Shown here: positions 37,767-45,926 of the stretch, piece by piece
Position numbering within the stretch: the first letter of the stretch is position 1
Layout: each line of letters begins with the position of its first letter
Assembly: GCF_045865695.1 (NCBI RefSeq)
Contig: NZ_BAACAP010000194.1
Coordinates: forward strand, 4,570-68,569
Length of the DNA stretch: 64,000 nt
Origin: Scytonema sp045865695
Lineage (GTDB): Bacteria > Cyanobacteriota > Cyanobacteriia > Cyanobacteriales > Nostocaceae
Direction of reading: 5' to 3'
Translations under genes and position numbers: made by a program
Notes under the pieces: model-generated
What the model was told of the DNA's origin: nothing
Databases searched by the model: none
What the model saw: only the letters and a program-made list of their open reading frames with translations

Positions 37767-39356
37767 CTATACTTTCGTGACCAACTTCAAAACTCGTTCA
37801 ACCTCCCCCAAAGTCTCAAAGACATGGTATGCTACACCAAAGCTACCGGGACGACCCAAGCGTTTGATAATTCGGTAACGGCGATCGATAATCGTATCCG
37901 GAGGAAGGTTAGTTATATCCAACCCTTCCAAAGAAGATTCTTCCACAGGAATCGGGTTCGACATCAAAGAAGAGAGTTCCCGCAGTGCTACAGCAGCATC
38001 AGGAAAGCGATCTTGAGGCGCAAAAGCACAAAGCTTCTGCAACCAGACATCCCAAGCAGGAGAGAGTTCGGGATTTCGTTCCGAAGGTTTGACAGGAAAC
38101 CGAGCATTCTCATCGCAAATTTGATTCGCATCTTCAAAAGCTGAAACCCCCGTCAGCAAAGTGTAGAAAACCAGCCCAGCAGAGAAAAGATCCGAGCGAT
38201 CGCTAGCTTGAGAAGGGTCATTTTGACATTCCACCGCTTGGTAAACAGCATACTCTGTTAAATCTTCCGCAATCTCATCAGCAATAGTACTCGTGCGATT
38301 GGGAACGCGAGCATAATCAAAACCCGTCAAACTCGCTTGTCCGTCAGCAGAAATTAAAATACTATCAGGAGTAATATTGCGGTGAATCACCCCGTGTTTG
38401 TGGACGTGTTCCAAAGCCAGGAGAACATCCCGGATAATAGAAAATTTCTGTTCGAGATCCAGATTGTGCTTTTTAACGTGTTGGCTGAGAACTTGACCTG
38501 GTACATCATCAATCACCAACACAACACAATCATCAGTATTGCTAACAAAATAATCCCGTACTGGTAATATATTGGGATGATGCTTAATCTTATCAACCGC
38601 CAGAAAAGCAGTACAAATTAGCTTTAGCTGTGCTTTCCTTTCAAGAGGTTCTAACAAGGGGTCAACCGTGTAAACCCGCAAACGTACCGTACAGTCAGCA
38701 GTCCCCATCGTTTGATGTGTTGCACGGTATTCAGTATAGCGGTCATTGCCTCCCAATTTTTCCTCAACTTGCCAATGTAAATAAAAACGAGGAGAAGATT
38801 TTGGCTGAGATTTTCCACGAATCGCTAGTTCCACAAATTTGACATAGGGCTTGATAATCCTCAACCTTTGGGGTGGAACACAAGCAGCGCTTTGAAAGTA
38901 GTCAAGACAGCGTTTATCAAGATAAGTCACATGGTCGCCATCTTTATCACCATTATCAATGACTTGCACGTCATCAGAAGTCATCAGCACAGCCGCTTGG
39001 ATGTGAACCCTACTCAAATTCTGCTGCAATGCGCGGTTGGTATCACAGATCGCGCTACTGAGAACTTTAGCGTGTTTTCTTAATTTCTTCAGAGGCGATG
39101 AGTAAGGCTGGTGATTCTCCAGATACCAATGTCGGTCATCAATTTCAATACGCCCGCGCCAGTGCTTAATATCAACGACATAAACACAGTGAGGTGCTAT
39201 TATAATCAAGTCTATCTCAAAAATTTCCACACCTTGTTTAATTTCCAAGTTGGCAAAAATTTTGTAAGAATTAGGCAAATGACCGCGCAGATAGCTAAGC
39301 GCCATCCGTTCCGATTCGTTTTCCGGTTCACCAAAGGGAAAGTATTCAGCTGGCAT
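37767..39356 (-). CDS. NERD-pseudokinase protein (PglW-like), frame broken at its 3' end
   Basis: A 529-residue frame. Residues 1-125 are a NERD nuclease-related domain (EIFEIDLIIIAPHCVYVVDI, a PD-(D/E)xK-like core; then KHWRGRIEI). Residues 195-470 are a kinase fold that has lost catalytic residues (HRNITPDSILI for HRDxKPxN; TGFDYA for DFG), a pseudokinase. From about 490 the N-lobe of a second kinase starts (RYRIIKRLGRPGSFGVAY, then the ATP lysine in VLKLV) and stops at VTKV. One base out, the next frame continues YRRSVYERLQQEYKTLQKVP into the kinase at 37726. Ancestrally one protein of about 990 residues: NERD-pseudokinase-kinase. NERD plus kinase recalls PglW of BREX type 2. Confidence 0.75.
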   Translation of the reverse strand: MPAEYFPFGEPENESERMALSYLRGHLPNSYKIFANLEIKQGVEIFEIDLIIIAPHCVYVVDIKHWRGRIEIDDRHWYLENHQPYSSPLKKLRKHAKVLSSAICDTNRALQQNLSRVHIQAAVLMTSDDVQVIDNGDKDGDHVTYLDKRCLDYFQSAACVPPQRLRIIKPYVKFVELAIRGKSQPKSSPRFYLHWQVEEKLGGNDRYTEYRATHQTMGTADCTVRLRVYTVDPLLEPLERKAQLKLICTAFLAVDKIKHHPNILPVRDYFVSNTDDCVVLVIDDVPGQVLSQHVKKHNLDLEQKFSIIRDVLLALEHVHKHGVIHRNITPDSILISADGQASLTGFDYARVPNRTSTIADEIAEDLTEYAVYQAVECQNDPSQASDRSDLFSAGLVFYTLLTGVSAFEDANQICDENARFPVKPSERNPELSPAWDVWLQKLCAFAPQDRFPDAAVALRELSSLMSNPIPVEESSLEGLDITNLPPDTIIDRRYRIIKRLGRPGSFGVAYHVFETLGEVERVLKLVTKV

Positions 39357-39365
39357 TACAATTTC

Positions 39366-39551
39366 TCCTTTATAAGTAAGTCAAGGATGTAGGTTGGGTT
39401 GAGGAACGAAACCCAACATTTAATCAAATTGTTAGGTGTCATCTAATCAAATTATTGGGTATCATGTAATCAAATTATTGGGTGTCACTTCGTTCTATCC
39501 GACCCACACAATACATTTGGCGATTTAAGATTTACTTTATAAATGACCTCT
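39366..39551. repeat. MITE-like element, copy 1
   Basis: About 186 bp. The inner part (GTAGGTTGGGTTGAGGAACG) and right end (GATTTACTTTATAAATGACC) match the element at 45546-45694; the left end is degenerate. It lies directly upstream of the NERD-kinase gene. Confidence 0.65.
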
Positions 39552-39582
39552 TATTTCCGCATAGATACTTCTTCAAAAAAAT

Positions 39583-39620
39583 TGCGTTCGCAAAGCGCAA
39601 GCCGTACCCGGCTTATCGCA
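39583..39620. repeat. Dispersed 38-bp palindrome (reference copy)
   Basis: TGCGTTCGCAAAGCGCAAGC followed by CGTACCCGGCTTATCGCA. Two short hairpins (TTCGCgAA and GCCGtacCCGGC types) within TGCG...CGCA ends. Confidence 0.75.
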
Positions 39621-39626
39621 CTTAGC

Positions 39627-40021
39627 TCCCTTTCCGCCCGAAGATTACTTATTTAAATGAACCGCAAAGACGCAAAGAGCAAGGGAGTAAGAGGAGAAGA
39701 AGATCGGTAATCTTATAGCGGGAAGGGAGTAGTTAATTTCAAGGGTGAGCCTGTAACATCGGATGTACCGATTTTCATTAATTGCGGAACTGAACAGAAA
39801 AAGAGAAATAACGTCTCGGTTGGTAGCATATTTCAAAGTAACCCGTGAGCCAAACAAAATTGTGCATCTAGTTAATAGCTTAATTGCACAAACAGTATAT
39901 TGTCCACCTGCGGTTAATTACTCCCCTTCCGCCATAAGATTACCGATCTTCTTCTCCTCTTACTCCCTTGCTCTTTGCGTCTTTGCGGTTCATTTAAATA
40001 AGTAATCTTCAAGCGGGATAG
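39627..40021. mobile_element. Element with ~100-bp inverted arms (non-autonomous)
   Basis: The left arm (39627-39737) includes AACCGCAAAGACGCAAAGAG, then CAAGGGAGTAAGAGGAG. The same sequence returns inverted at about 39915-40021. Each arm is itself an imperfect hairpin (CTCCCTTTCCGC / GCGGGAAGGGAG). About 175 bp between the arms carries no recognisable gene. A single related arm is found at 49170-49285. No transposase. Confidence 0.65.
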
Positions 40022-40027
40022 GAGTCT

Positions 40028-41248
40028 TCATTTTAAATATCCTTCTAACTTCTTCAGCAGACCTTCTTGTTTCCTACGCGGAAGACCTTCAAATAAAGTA
40101 ATAATTTTACTCTCCGTATCCCGACCTTCAATTTCCACACAAAGATTAACAATCCGTTCTAAAGTTTGCCTTTGTTCCAGTTCTAAAATGCGTTCGTATT
40201 GATATTTCTCCTGAAGAATGCGCTTGTGCAAATTATTAGCTGCTGTAAGTTTTTCCGATGCATCAGCACACTTTTCCAATCGCTTAAACTGAATTTGCAA
40301 GTTATCCAACCACCTTTTTACAGAATCTCTCTCCTTCTCAATATAGCTCTGCTTTCTTCGCAGAAGATGCTGTTGTAATTGTTGGGTTTTCTGTCGAAAA
40401 CGTTCTCTATTATGTAATTTAAGCTGTTCCTTAGCAAGAGTTTCCAAAGCGCGATCGCAGGCTCCAACTGATTCGCTTTGCTCGTACAGATTTTCCCAAG
40501 AGCGAAGCTGTTCTATGTCTTCTGCAACTAAATTGATTTCGGTTTGCAGTTTTTGATAGGTAGCGTATTCTGTAGATTCTTTAAAGACAAAATCCAGCTT
40601 AGCATACTCCTCTCGCAGGTGATTTATTTGTTGTGCTGTTTCGACTTGAGACAAGCGATCGCGCAATTTTTGAAGATTATTTTTATCCTCTAATATCTTG
40701 TTGCTAAATTGCTGAACCCGCGTATTTATCTCCTCCATCAATGGCTTTGGTGAATTCAAATTATTTTGCAAACTTGTCACAGCACGAATTGCTTCTTCAC
40801 AAAGATAAATTGTGTTTGCTTTTTGTAAAGTATACTGGCGAATAGAATCCATCGTTTGGCTATCTTGCTGGTTTTCTATATTTTGAGATGTTTCTGCTGC
40901 TTTTTCTTCTGTCTCCCTTTGCAGGATAATATTATCAAGACGTTCTACAAGAGTATTTAATCTTTGTCTGCTTTCATCATTAAAGCGGTTTAATTGACTG
41001 TGGATGCTCTGACTTAACTGTACGGCTTGAAGAAGTGACATACTGGGAGAAAATTGAGTTTCCCAAGCGGTAATTTGTGCGAGAAGAGAATTTTGTTTCT
41101 CCTCCAAAGATTGGATGATATTTCTATACTGACTTGTTTCTCTAACAGCCGGAACACCCAGCACTAAAGCTTCAATTTGAGATTGGAGATCGCTATACTC
41201 GCTTTGAGTTGCGATAAGCTGGGTACAGCTTACGCTTCGCGAACGCAC
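40028..41248 (-). CDS. Coiled-coil protein, C-terminal portion of a split gene
   Basis: About 390 residues after the break are almost wholly helical, Gln/Glu/Leu/Arg-rich coiled coil (LQSQIEALVLG; NIILQRETEEKAAETSQNIE; QLQQHLLRRKQSYIEKERDS). The first codons (RSRSVSCTQLIA) are encoded by the inserted palindrome at 41212-41249 and are not native; native sequence begins at TQSEYSDLQ. Together with 41193-41726 it formed one protein of about 560 residues. No known domain recognised. It follows the ATPase gene in what was an overlapping operon, so it is probably a structural partner of that ATPase. Confidence 0.65.
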   Translation of the reverse strand: MRSRSVSCTQLIATQSEYSDLQSQIEALVLGVPAVRETSQYRNIIQSLEEKQNSLLAQITAWETQFSPSMSLLQAVQLSQSIHSQLNRFNDESRQRLNTLVERLDNIILQRETEEKAAETSQNIENQQDSQTMDSIRQYTLQKANTIYLCEEAIRAVTSLQNNLNSPKPLMEEINTRVQQFSNKILEDKNNLQKLRDRLSQVETAQQINHLREEYAKLDFVFKESTEYATYQKLQTEINLVAEDIEQLRSWENLYEQSESVGACDRALETLAKEQLKLHNRERFRQKTQQLQQHLLRRKQSYIEKERDSVKRWLDNLQIQFKRLEKCADASEKLTAANNLHKRILQEKYQYERILELEQRQTLERIVNLCVEIEGRDTESKIITLFEGLPRRKQEGLLKKLEGYLK

Positions 41249-41726
41249 TTAGACTGTTATAACGACTGTTTATGCTTTCCAAGCAATGATTAACTTTTGT
41301 TTGCTCTTCGATTTCTGCTAACCTCATATTGGATGTTTGAATGGCCCTTTGTAAAGTTTCTAAAAACCGAGAAGGTAAACTAGGAACTAATTGAATTCGC
41401 TCTATCAATCTTTGGAGATTGTCCTTATACGCTCCACACTCAACTTGCGTACTTAAGGATTCACCACGGACTTTTTCCGCTTCCAGAAATCGTCCTATTG
41501 TCTCGATAACTGCTTGCTGGACTTCTCCACGCTTTGTTGTTTGTTGTGCTGTCAAACGGATAGATAATCCATCCTCCGCGATCGTCGATAACGGTTCATG
41601 CAATGCAGAACAAATCGGTAACAAACTCTCAACATCTGTTTGTGTAATATTTTTTGTTTGAAGTAAATTCTCTGCTTGCATGACAGGTTTCATCTGTTCA
41701 TTAAGTTGTTCTACTCCTTTCTTCAA
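41193..41726 (-). CDS. Coiled-coil protein, N-terminal portion of a split gene
   Basis: About 155 native residues, mainly helical (LNEQMKPVMQAENLLQTKNI; LQRAIQTSNMRLAEIEEQ), up to NSRYNSL. The last codons (SAFAKRKLYPAYRNSKRV) are the translated palindrome plus out-of-frame sequence, then a stop. Its ATG overlaps the ATPase stop (ATGA), showing tight operon coupling. The break comes from the palindrome insertion, whose length is not a multiple of three. Confidence 0.65.
   Translation of the reverse strand: MKKGVEQLNEQMKPVMQAENLLQTKNITQTDVESLLPICSALHEPLSTIAEDGLSIRLTAQQTTKRGEVQQAVIETIGRFLEAEKVRGESLSTQVECGAYKDNLQRLIERIQLVPSLPSRFLETLQRAIQTSNMRLAEIEEQTKVNHCLESINSRYNSLSAFAKRKLYPAYRNSKRV
41212..41249. 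repeat. Palindrome inserted in the coiled-coil gene
   Basis: TGCGATAAGCTGGGTACAGC followed by TTACGCTTCGCGAACGCA, 38 bp. A copy of the dispersed family at 39583; here it destroys the reading frame. Confidence 0.8.
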
Positions 41727-44700
41727 TTTTGCTTGCTCTTCAGTTCGGAAACTTTTGCAGGGTCTGGTGGGTTGACGAGGTAGTTGTCAATATCTTGAAT
41801 GAATTGCTGTGTTTGTTCCCAATCAAGGGAACTGGGGACTTCAGGGTAAGCAATAGGCTGACGGCGAATTAAAAAAGTTTTGCCGTTTTTAATCCAGGTA
41901 TTAACAAACACTTTGGGTCTATCGAAAACATTTGTTGAAGCCCAAGTTTTAATGGGTTCCGTCCGTATCAACACTGTATCCGTTTTTTTCTGAGGAATAC
42001 CAAAGCGACCTTTGAGGATAACTTCCGCATGATGGTAAGCCAACCAAGCAGCAAATAAAATGGTAAATGTGTACTCGTTGTGTCCGTAGGGAGGACTTGA
42101 GAGGGTTTGCCAAATTTTGATAATCTCAACAGTTTGCTCTGGTTTGTCACCTAAGTCTGTTATCTCGGAGATTTTATCCCAAGCGGCTTTGATATTGCGA
42201 TGGGTTGGAACAACGACAGAATAGTGTTGAGACGTTGTTTTGAGCAACCTCCAAGAATTCATAAAGATGTCAACAACAGTACTATAACTCTTGTTAGGAA
42301 AGATTGAACGCAGGTCGTTTTCTAGCAAGCGTTTGGACACGTAGCCGATAATTTCAGAACCGGCTGTACTCTTCCGCGCCATTTTATCGCTTCGCTCGAC
42401 TGGAGGAGCATAGGGATAGAGTTCCTGAAGGACTGCGCTAACAATGGGAGAGAGGTGATTGCGATCGCGTGGAGGAATTTTGTCCTCAATATAACAGTGA
42501 TACGAACAGGATTTGAATATGTCTGAGGTGATGTCTTGAATTTGCTTTTGATATTGCTGCTTGAGTTGAGACACTGCTTTGTCAAACTCTGGAAACGATT
42601 TTTTCTCAAGCACTAAGTTTTCCCTTAGCAGTTGCGCTAGTTTCTCTATAGGTTGAGAGGTCATAGCAACCACAACTTGACGTTTAATTGGGGAATGTTC
42701 TAATAGTTGGGAAACTTCATTCTTGAGGGCTAGTAACTCTTCAGTGGTTTCACCAATGACATAAGCGACGATACCAGATGCGTCTAGTGACTGAATATTT
42801 TGTACGCTTGAGAGAGCTTGTTTGAATTTGGCGACACTAAAAACCTTGTTTTGGAAACGCCAATCTTCACTCCACAGACGATTCGACTCAATAAACTGAG
42901 TGGGTGTGGTATCGTTACTAATGTAGGATTGGCAGTGAATTTCTACTTGTGCGTTCGCGAAGCGCAAGCCGTGGCTTATCGCAGCAGGCTTATTACCCGT
43001 TTCTTCTTTAATGCGTCTTTTTAACTCATCAATGCCAAATCCACTGGAGAAAAAACTATAGGTATTGTCTGCTTCATTGAGAAAAATGACTTCTCGTATT
43101 TGACAAAGCTTATCTAAGGCTGTCCTAACTGCTGGAGCAGACAATCCCGTTAGCAAGCTTAAAATTTCTTCATGTCTTTCACGATCCGATTTGGTCAACT
43201 TACCACGACTGGCGTAGAATAGCAGCAAAGCTTTTAAGACCAACATTTCATTGCGATCGGCATCAGCAGACGCTTTCACCTTAGTAGCAGAGTTATTGTA
43301 ATTTGAATACAGTGAGGAATATTCTGAATTAGCTTCAGGATTGGCAAAATTACTTTCAAAAGCATCAACCAAAGCAACAGGATAAATAAGATTGAGACTA
43401 CCATTATTTTCCACAGCTTGTTCTTGAATAAACCTTTTCACATCTTCTTGAACAAACTGGATAGCAGTACGCCCCTGAGTAAAATCTAAGTTACACAGCA
43501 AATAAGAAGTGAGGGGATGAAGTGGGTAGCAACCAACACCGACATTCCGGAAAAACTGTTCATCTGTCCAGTTCCGGTTTTGATAATAGTTAGCAGTACG
43601 GCTTTGGAAAATCTTTGTATTAGTAGCAAGTAATGTACTGCGCCACTTGCTGAAAAATTCTTGCCATGCTGCTGTTTTCTCTTGCTGAGTGAGTAAACCA
43701 TTTAAAACCAATTCCAAACTCGCCGCCGGTTCGTAAGTGCTGGGAAGCAGTTCCAGTCGGGAAACCAATCTATTGTAATCTTCATCATTTTTTAATGGTC
43801 TGACTCTTCCCGGTCTTCTTTGAGTTAAACTGAGGAGAGCAATTTTTCCTTTGAACCTTTCACAAACATTAGTGATATTTTGAAGTGCAGTACTACCAGC
43901 CCGAACTGGGTCGCTCGCCCACAGTTGCAGATAATTATAAAGTTCATCAAATAGAATTAAAATCCCTTGGAAGCGCGGTTTTGTACCCGTACATAAGTTA
44001 GTAATTAAATTGGAAAGGATTGCTTCTATATCAACATTTGTTTCAAAATCTAGTGGTATACCCGTCCGCGTCAGCTTGCGGCTAATTTCTTTAACAAGGG
44101 AAATCACCTCATAGTTATCATCCCTAAGAAGCTGTATAATGGTATGAATATCACCCTCAGGGTTCCCCAACTCTGAGAGATATTCCTCAGCTTCCTGACG
44201 TTGTTCTGGAGTTAAGTTTTCCAGATACTCAAGAGGTAGCCGACAAATTTGTTGACCTAAAGAACTCACAATTCCTTCTGCTTCTAAAGTTATTTTCACA
44301 GCTTTGAGGAAATGCTTGTGGAGGTCTATAGATTTGTCACCACTTAGACAAATGACCAAATTTCTACCACGTTGTTTGTATTGTTTCAAATCCTCTAAAA
44401 TAGGGCTGTTAGCAGAAGTGACGTATTCAATCTGCTGTAAAACACCCCGTACTTCTTCACTGTCATAGGGTTTCTGAAAAAAGTTAGCAACTGCTAGAGC
44501 AAAGTGAGATTTTCCTTTACCATAATCCTGCACCATTAAGTGAACATTTGGCTCACTTGGACTGTGAAAGCTATTCCTTAAAGCCCTCAACACACCCACT
44601 GTAGTGGAATTTATCTTTTTGGGATCGGATTCATAGTTAAATACAAAACCCTGACACAAACGCAAATTTTTATCCCTGTCCTCCATGAGATCAAAAGTGA

Positions 44701-44755
44701 CAGCATTGGCGACAAGGGCGGTTTCATTGATTTTTACAAGTTGGTTGAGGAGCAT
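41723..44755 (-). CDS. Large P-loop ATPase (DUF499/PglY-like)
   Basis: A 1010-residue protein. Walker A is QDYGKGKSHF (77-84), Walker B ILILFDELYNYL (about 265-276), a layout seen in large defence ATPases such as DUF499 proteins and BREX BrxC/PglY. The N-terminus (LVKINETALVANAVTFDLME) and the GKGKSHFALAVANFF context support this. It comes after a DUF4007-like gene and a 141-residue gene and overlaps a coiled-coil gene, and its partner downstream is a NERD-kinase, as in Pgl systems. Codons for residues about 591-602 (AAISHGLRFANA) are a translated copy of the dispersed palindrome (42950-42983), here in frame and tolerated. ATP binding and a role in phage defence are inferred. Confidence 0.75.
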   Translation of the reverse strand: MLLNQLVKINETALVANAVTFDLMEDRDKNLRLCQGFVFNYESDPKKINSTTVGVLRALRNSFHSPSEPNVHLMVQDYGKGKSHFALAVANFFQKPYDSEEVRGVLQQIEYVTSANSPILEDLKQYKQRGRNLVICLSGDKSIDLHKHFLKAVKITLEAEGIVSSLGQQICRLPLEYLENLTPEQRQEAEEYLSELGNPEGDIHTIIQLLRDDNYEVISLVKEISRKLTRTGIPLDFETNVDIEAILSNLITNLCTGTKPRFQGILILFDELYNYLQLWASDPVRAGSTALQNITNVCERFKGKIALLSLTQRRPGRVRPLKNDEDYNRLVSRLELLPSTYEPAASLELVLNGLLTQQEKTAAWQEFFSKWRSTLLATNTKIFQSRTANYYQNRNWTDEQFFRNVGVGCYPLHPLTSYLLCNLDFTQGRTAIQFVQEDVKRFIQEQAVENNGSLNLIYPVALVDAFESNFANPEANSEYSSLYSNYNNSATKVKASADADRNEMLVLKALLLFYASRGKLTKSDRERHEEILSLLTGLSAPAVRTALDKLCQIREVIFLNEADNTYSFFSSGFGIDELKRRIKEETGNKPAAISHGLRFANAQVEIHCQSYISNDTTPTQFIESNRLWSEDWRFQNKVFSVAKFKQALSSVQNIQSLDASGIVAYVIGETTEELLALKNEVSQLLEHSPIKRQVVVAMTSQPIEKLAQLLRENLVLEKKSFPEFDKAVSQLKQQYQKQIQDITSDIFKSCSYHCYIEDKIPPRDRNHLSPIVSAVLQELYPYAPPVERSDKMARKSTAGSEIIGYVSKRLLENDLRSIFPNKSYSTVVDIFMNSWRLLKTTSQHYSVVVPTHRNIKAAWDKISEITDLGDKPEQTVEIIKIWQTLSSPPYGHNEYTFTILFAAWLAYHHAEVILKGRFGIPQKKTDTVLIRTEPIKTWASTNVFDRPKVFVNTWIKNGKTFLIRRQPIAYPEVPSSLDWEQTQQFIQDIDNYLVNPPDPAKVSELKSKQN
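42950..42983. repeat. Palindrome translated inside the ATPase gene
   Basis: TGCGTTCGCGAAGCGCAAGC followed by CGTGGCTTATCGCA, 34 bp, four bases shorter than the reference copy. The ATPase frame passes through it. Confidence 0.8.
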
Positions 44756-44929
44756 AGAAAATGGGGAGTGGGGAGTGGGGAATAGGGACTGAGGACTAGG
44801 GAATGGGTCTGTGCTTTCTTCTTTGCGACGCCAGATGCTTCAACGGGGGGCTTTGGGGTCCCCTTTGGGGTTGGGGGGAAACCCCCGCAACGCACTGGCT
44901 CGTCTTTGCGCCTTTGCGTGAGAAATATC

Positions 44930-45355
44930 TCAAATACGCAAGATGCGGCTATCATCCCAGTTAGGAGGAGTTAATTTACTAGGTAGTAAAATCCAAAGGA
45001 TGCTTTGTAAATGTCTTGTGTAAAAAAGGTTTTGCCAGAATAGAGTAATTGGACTGTCCGATCGCACGCGCAAATAAGTAATCAGACAATCCAAGTCTTT
45101 CAGAAGCACGACGGGATTGGAAGTGTTGGCGCACATCGCTTTGATAGCATCCAGTTCTCTCTCCAGCCAAAGATGCAGGGTGAGGAAATTTTCAGCATCA
45201 ATACGGTTAAGGAGATGGGTGCGGTAACTAATAACTTCAGCGTTCTCTCGGTAGGCTAATGCTTTGAGTTCTGGGTTGGAGGGGGTGTCCCATAGGAGTA
45301 AGTGAGGGCGATCGCTTAGTTGTGCTTCTCGCAATTTTAAATCGTCAATTGGCAT
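44930..45355 (-). CDS. Uncharacterised 141-residue protein in the defence operon
   Basis: ATG start and no recognised domain. The sequence is helical with a hydrophobic strand followed by acidic residues (PVVLLKDLDCLITYLRVRS) and another strand (LQSILWILLPSKLTPPNW), reminiscent of the Walker B and sensor strands of an AAA+ domain, but without a P-loop. It could be a small partner of the ATPase encoded 174 bp downstream; the gap is filled with dispersed G/C-rich repeats, so the two were probably closer before. Confidence 0.6.
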   Translation of the reverse strand: MPIDDLKLREAQLSDRPHLLLWDTPSNPELKALAYRENAEVISYRTHLLNRIDAENFLTLHLWLERELDAIKAMCANTSNPVVLLKDLDCLITYLRVRSDSPITLFWQNLFYTRHLQSILWILLPSKLTPPNWDDSRILRI

Positions 45356-45545
45356 AAGCTTTTTCCAGCACCCATAGAAAGTCAGACCAACTGTGAGATA
45401 AAAAATCGCAGAGGTGCAGAGTCCGCAGAGAGAGTGGGAATCGAGGCATGAATATACAAATACAGTTAATAATGTATAAATTATATCTTAAAAAAAGAAA
45501 TTGCCATCCTGCTTAAGAAGCTCAAAGAATCCCATAGCATCTATA

Positions 45546-45694
45546 AGAGATGATTTATAAAGTAAACATTAAGACATCGTAGGTTGGGTTGAGGAACGAA
45601 ACCCAACATTTCATCGAATTATTGGGATCGTTGAGTTCTACCCAACCCACACAATACATTTGGCAATTTAAGATTTACTTTATAAATGACCTCT
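45546..45694. mobile_element. MITE-like element, copy 2
   Basis: 149 bp. Terminal inverted repeats: AGAGATGATTTATAAAGTAA at the left and TTACTTTATAAATGACCTCT at the right. Internal hairpin based on TTGGGTTGAGGAACGAAACC. Related copies at 39366-39551, a lone end near 4227 and an internal piece near 35998. The rest of 45356-45926 has no gene. Confidence 0.75.
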
Positions 45695-45926
45695 AAGAAA
45701 ACAGTAAATATAAATTAGACCTCTTTCTGCGTCCGTCTGCGTACACTGCGGTTCAACTACTAGCTTCAACTTAGACACTTATACCAATTGAGGAGATTCT
45801 GCTGAAGTTGTTGATAAGATGAGATTTGTGACGGAAAAAGGCACGAATTAACCAGAAACAATGGCTTCAGACAATACCCTGACACAAAGCTCCCGCTCCA
45901 AAAGCCTCCCCTGTTTCCCCTACTCT

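Noticed and set aside
39645..40005. Two 70-80 codon frames with the same C-terminal end (SSYSLALCVFAVHLNK)
   Set aside because: The identical ends are encoded by the two inverted arms of the repeat element, not by genes.
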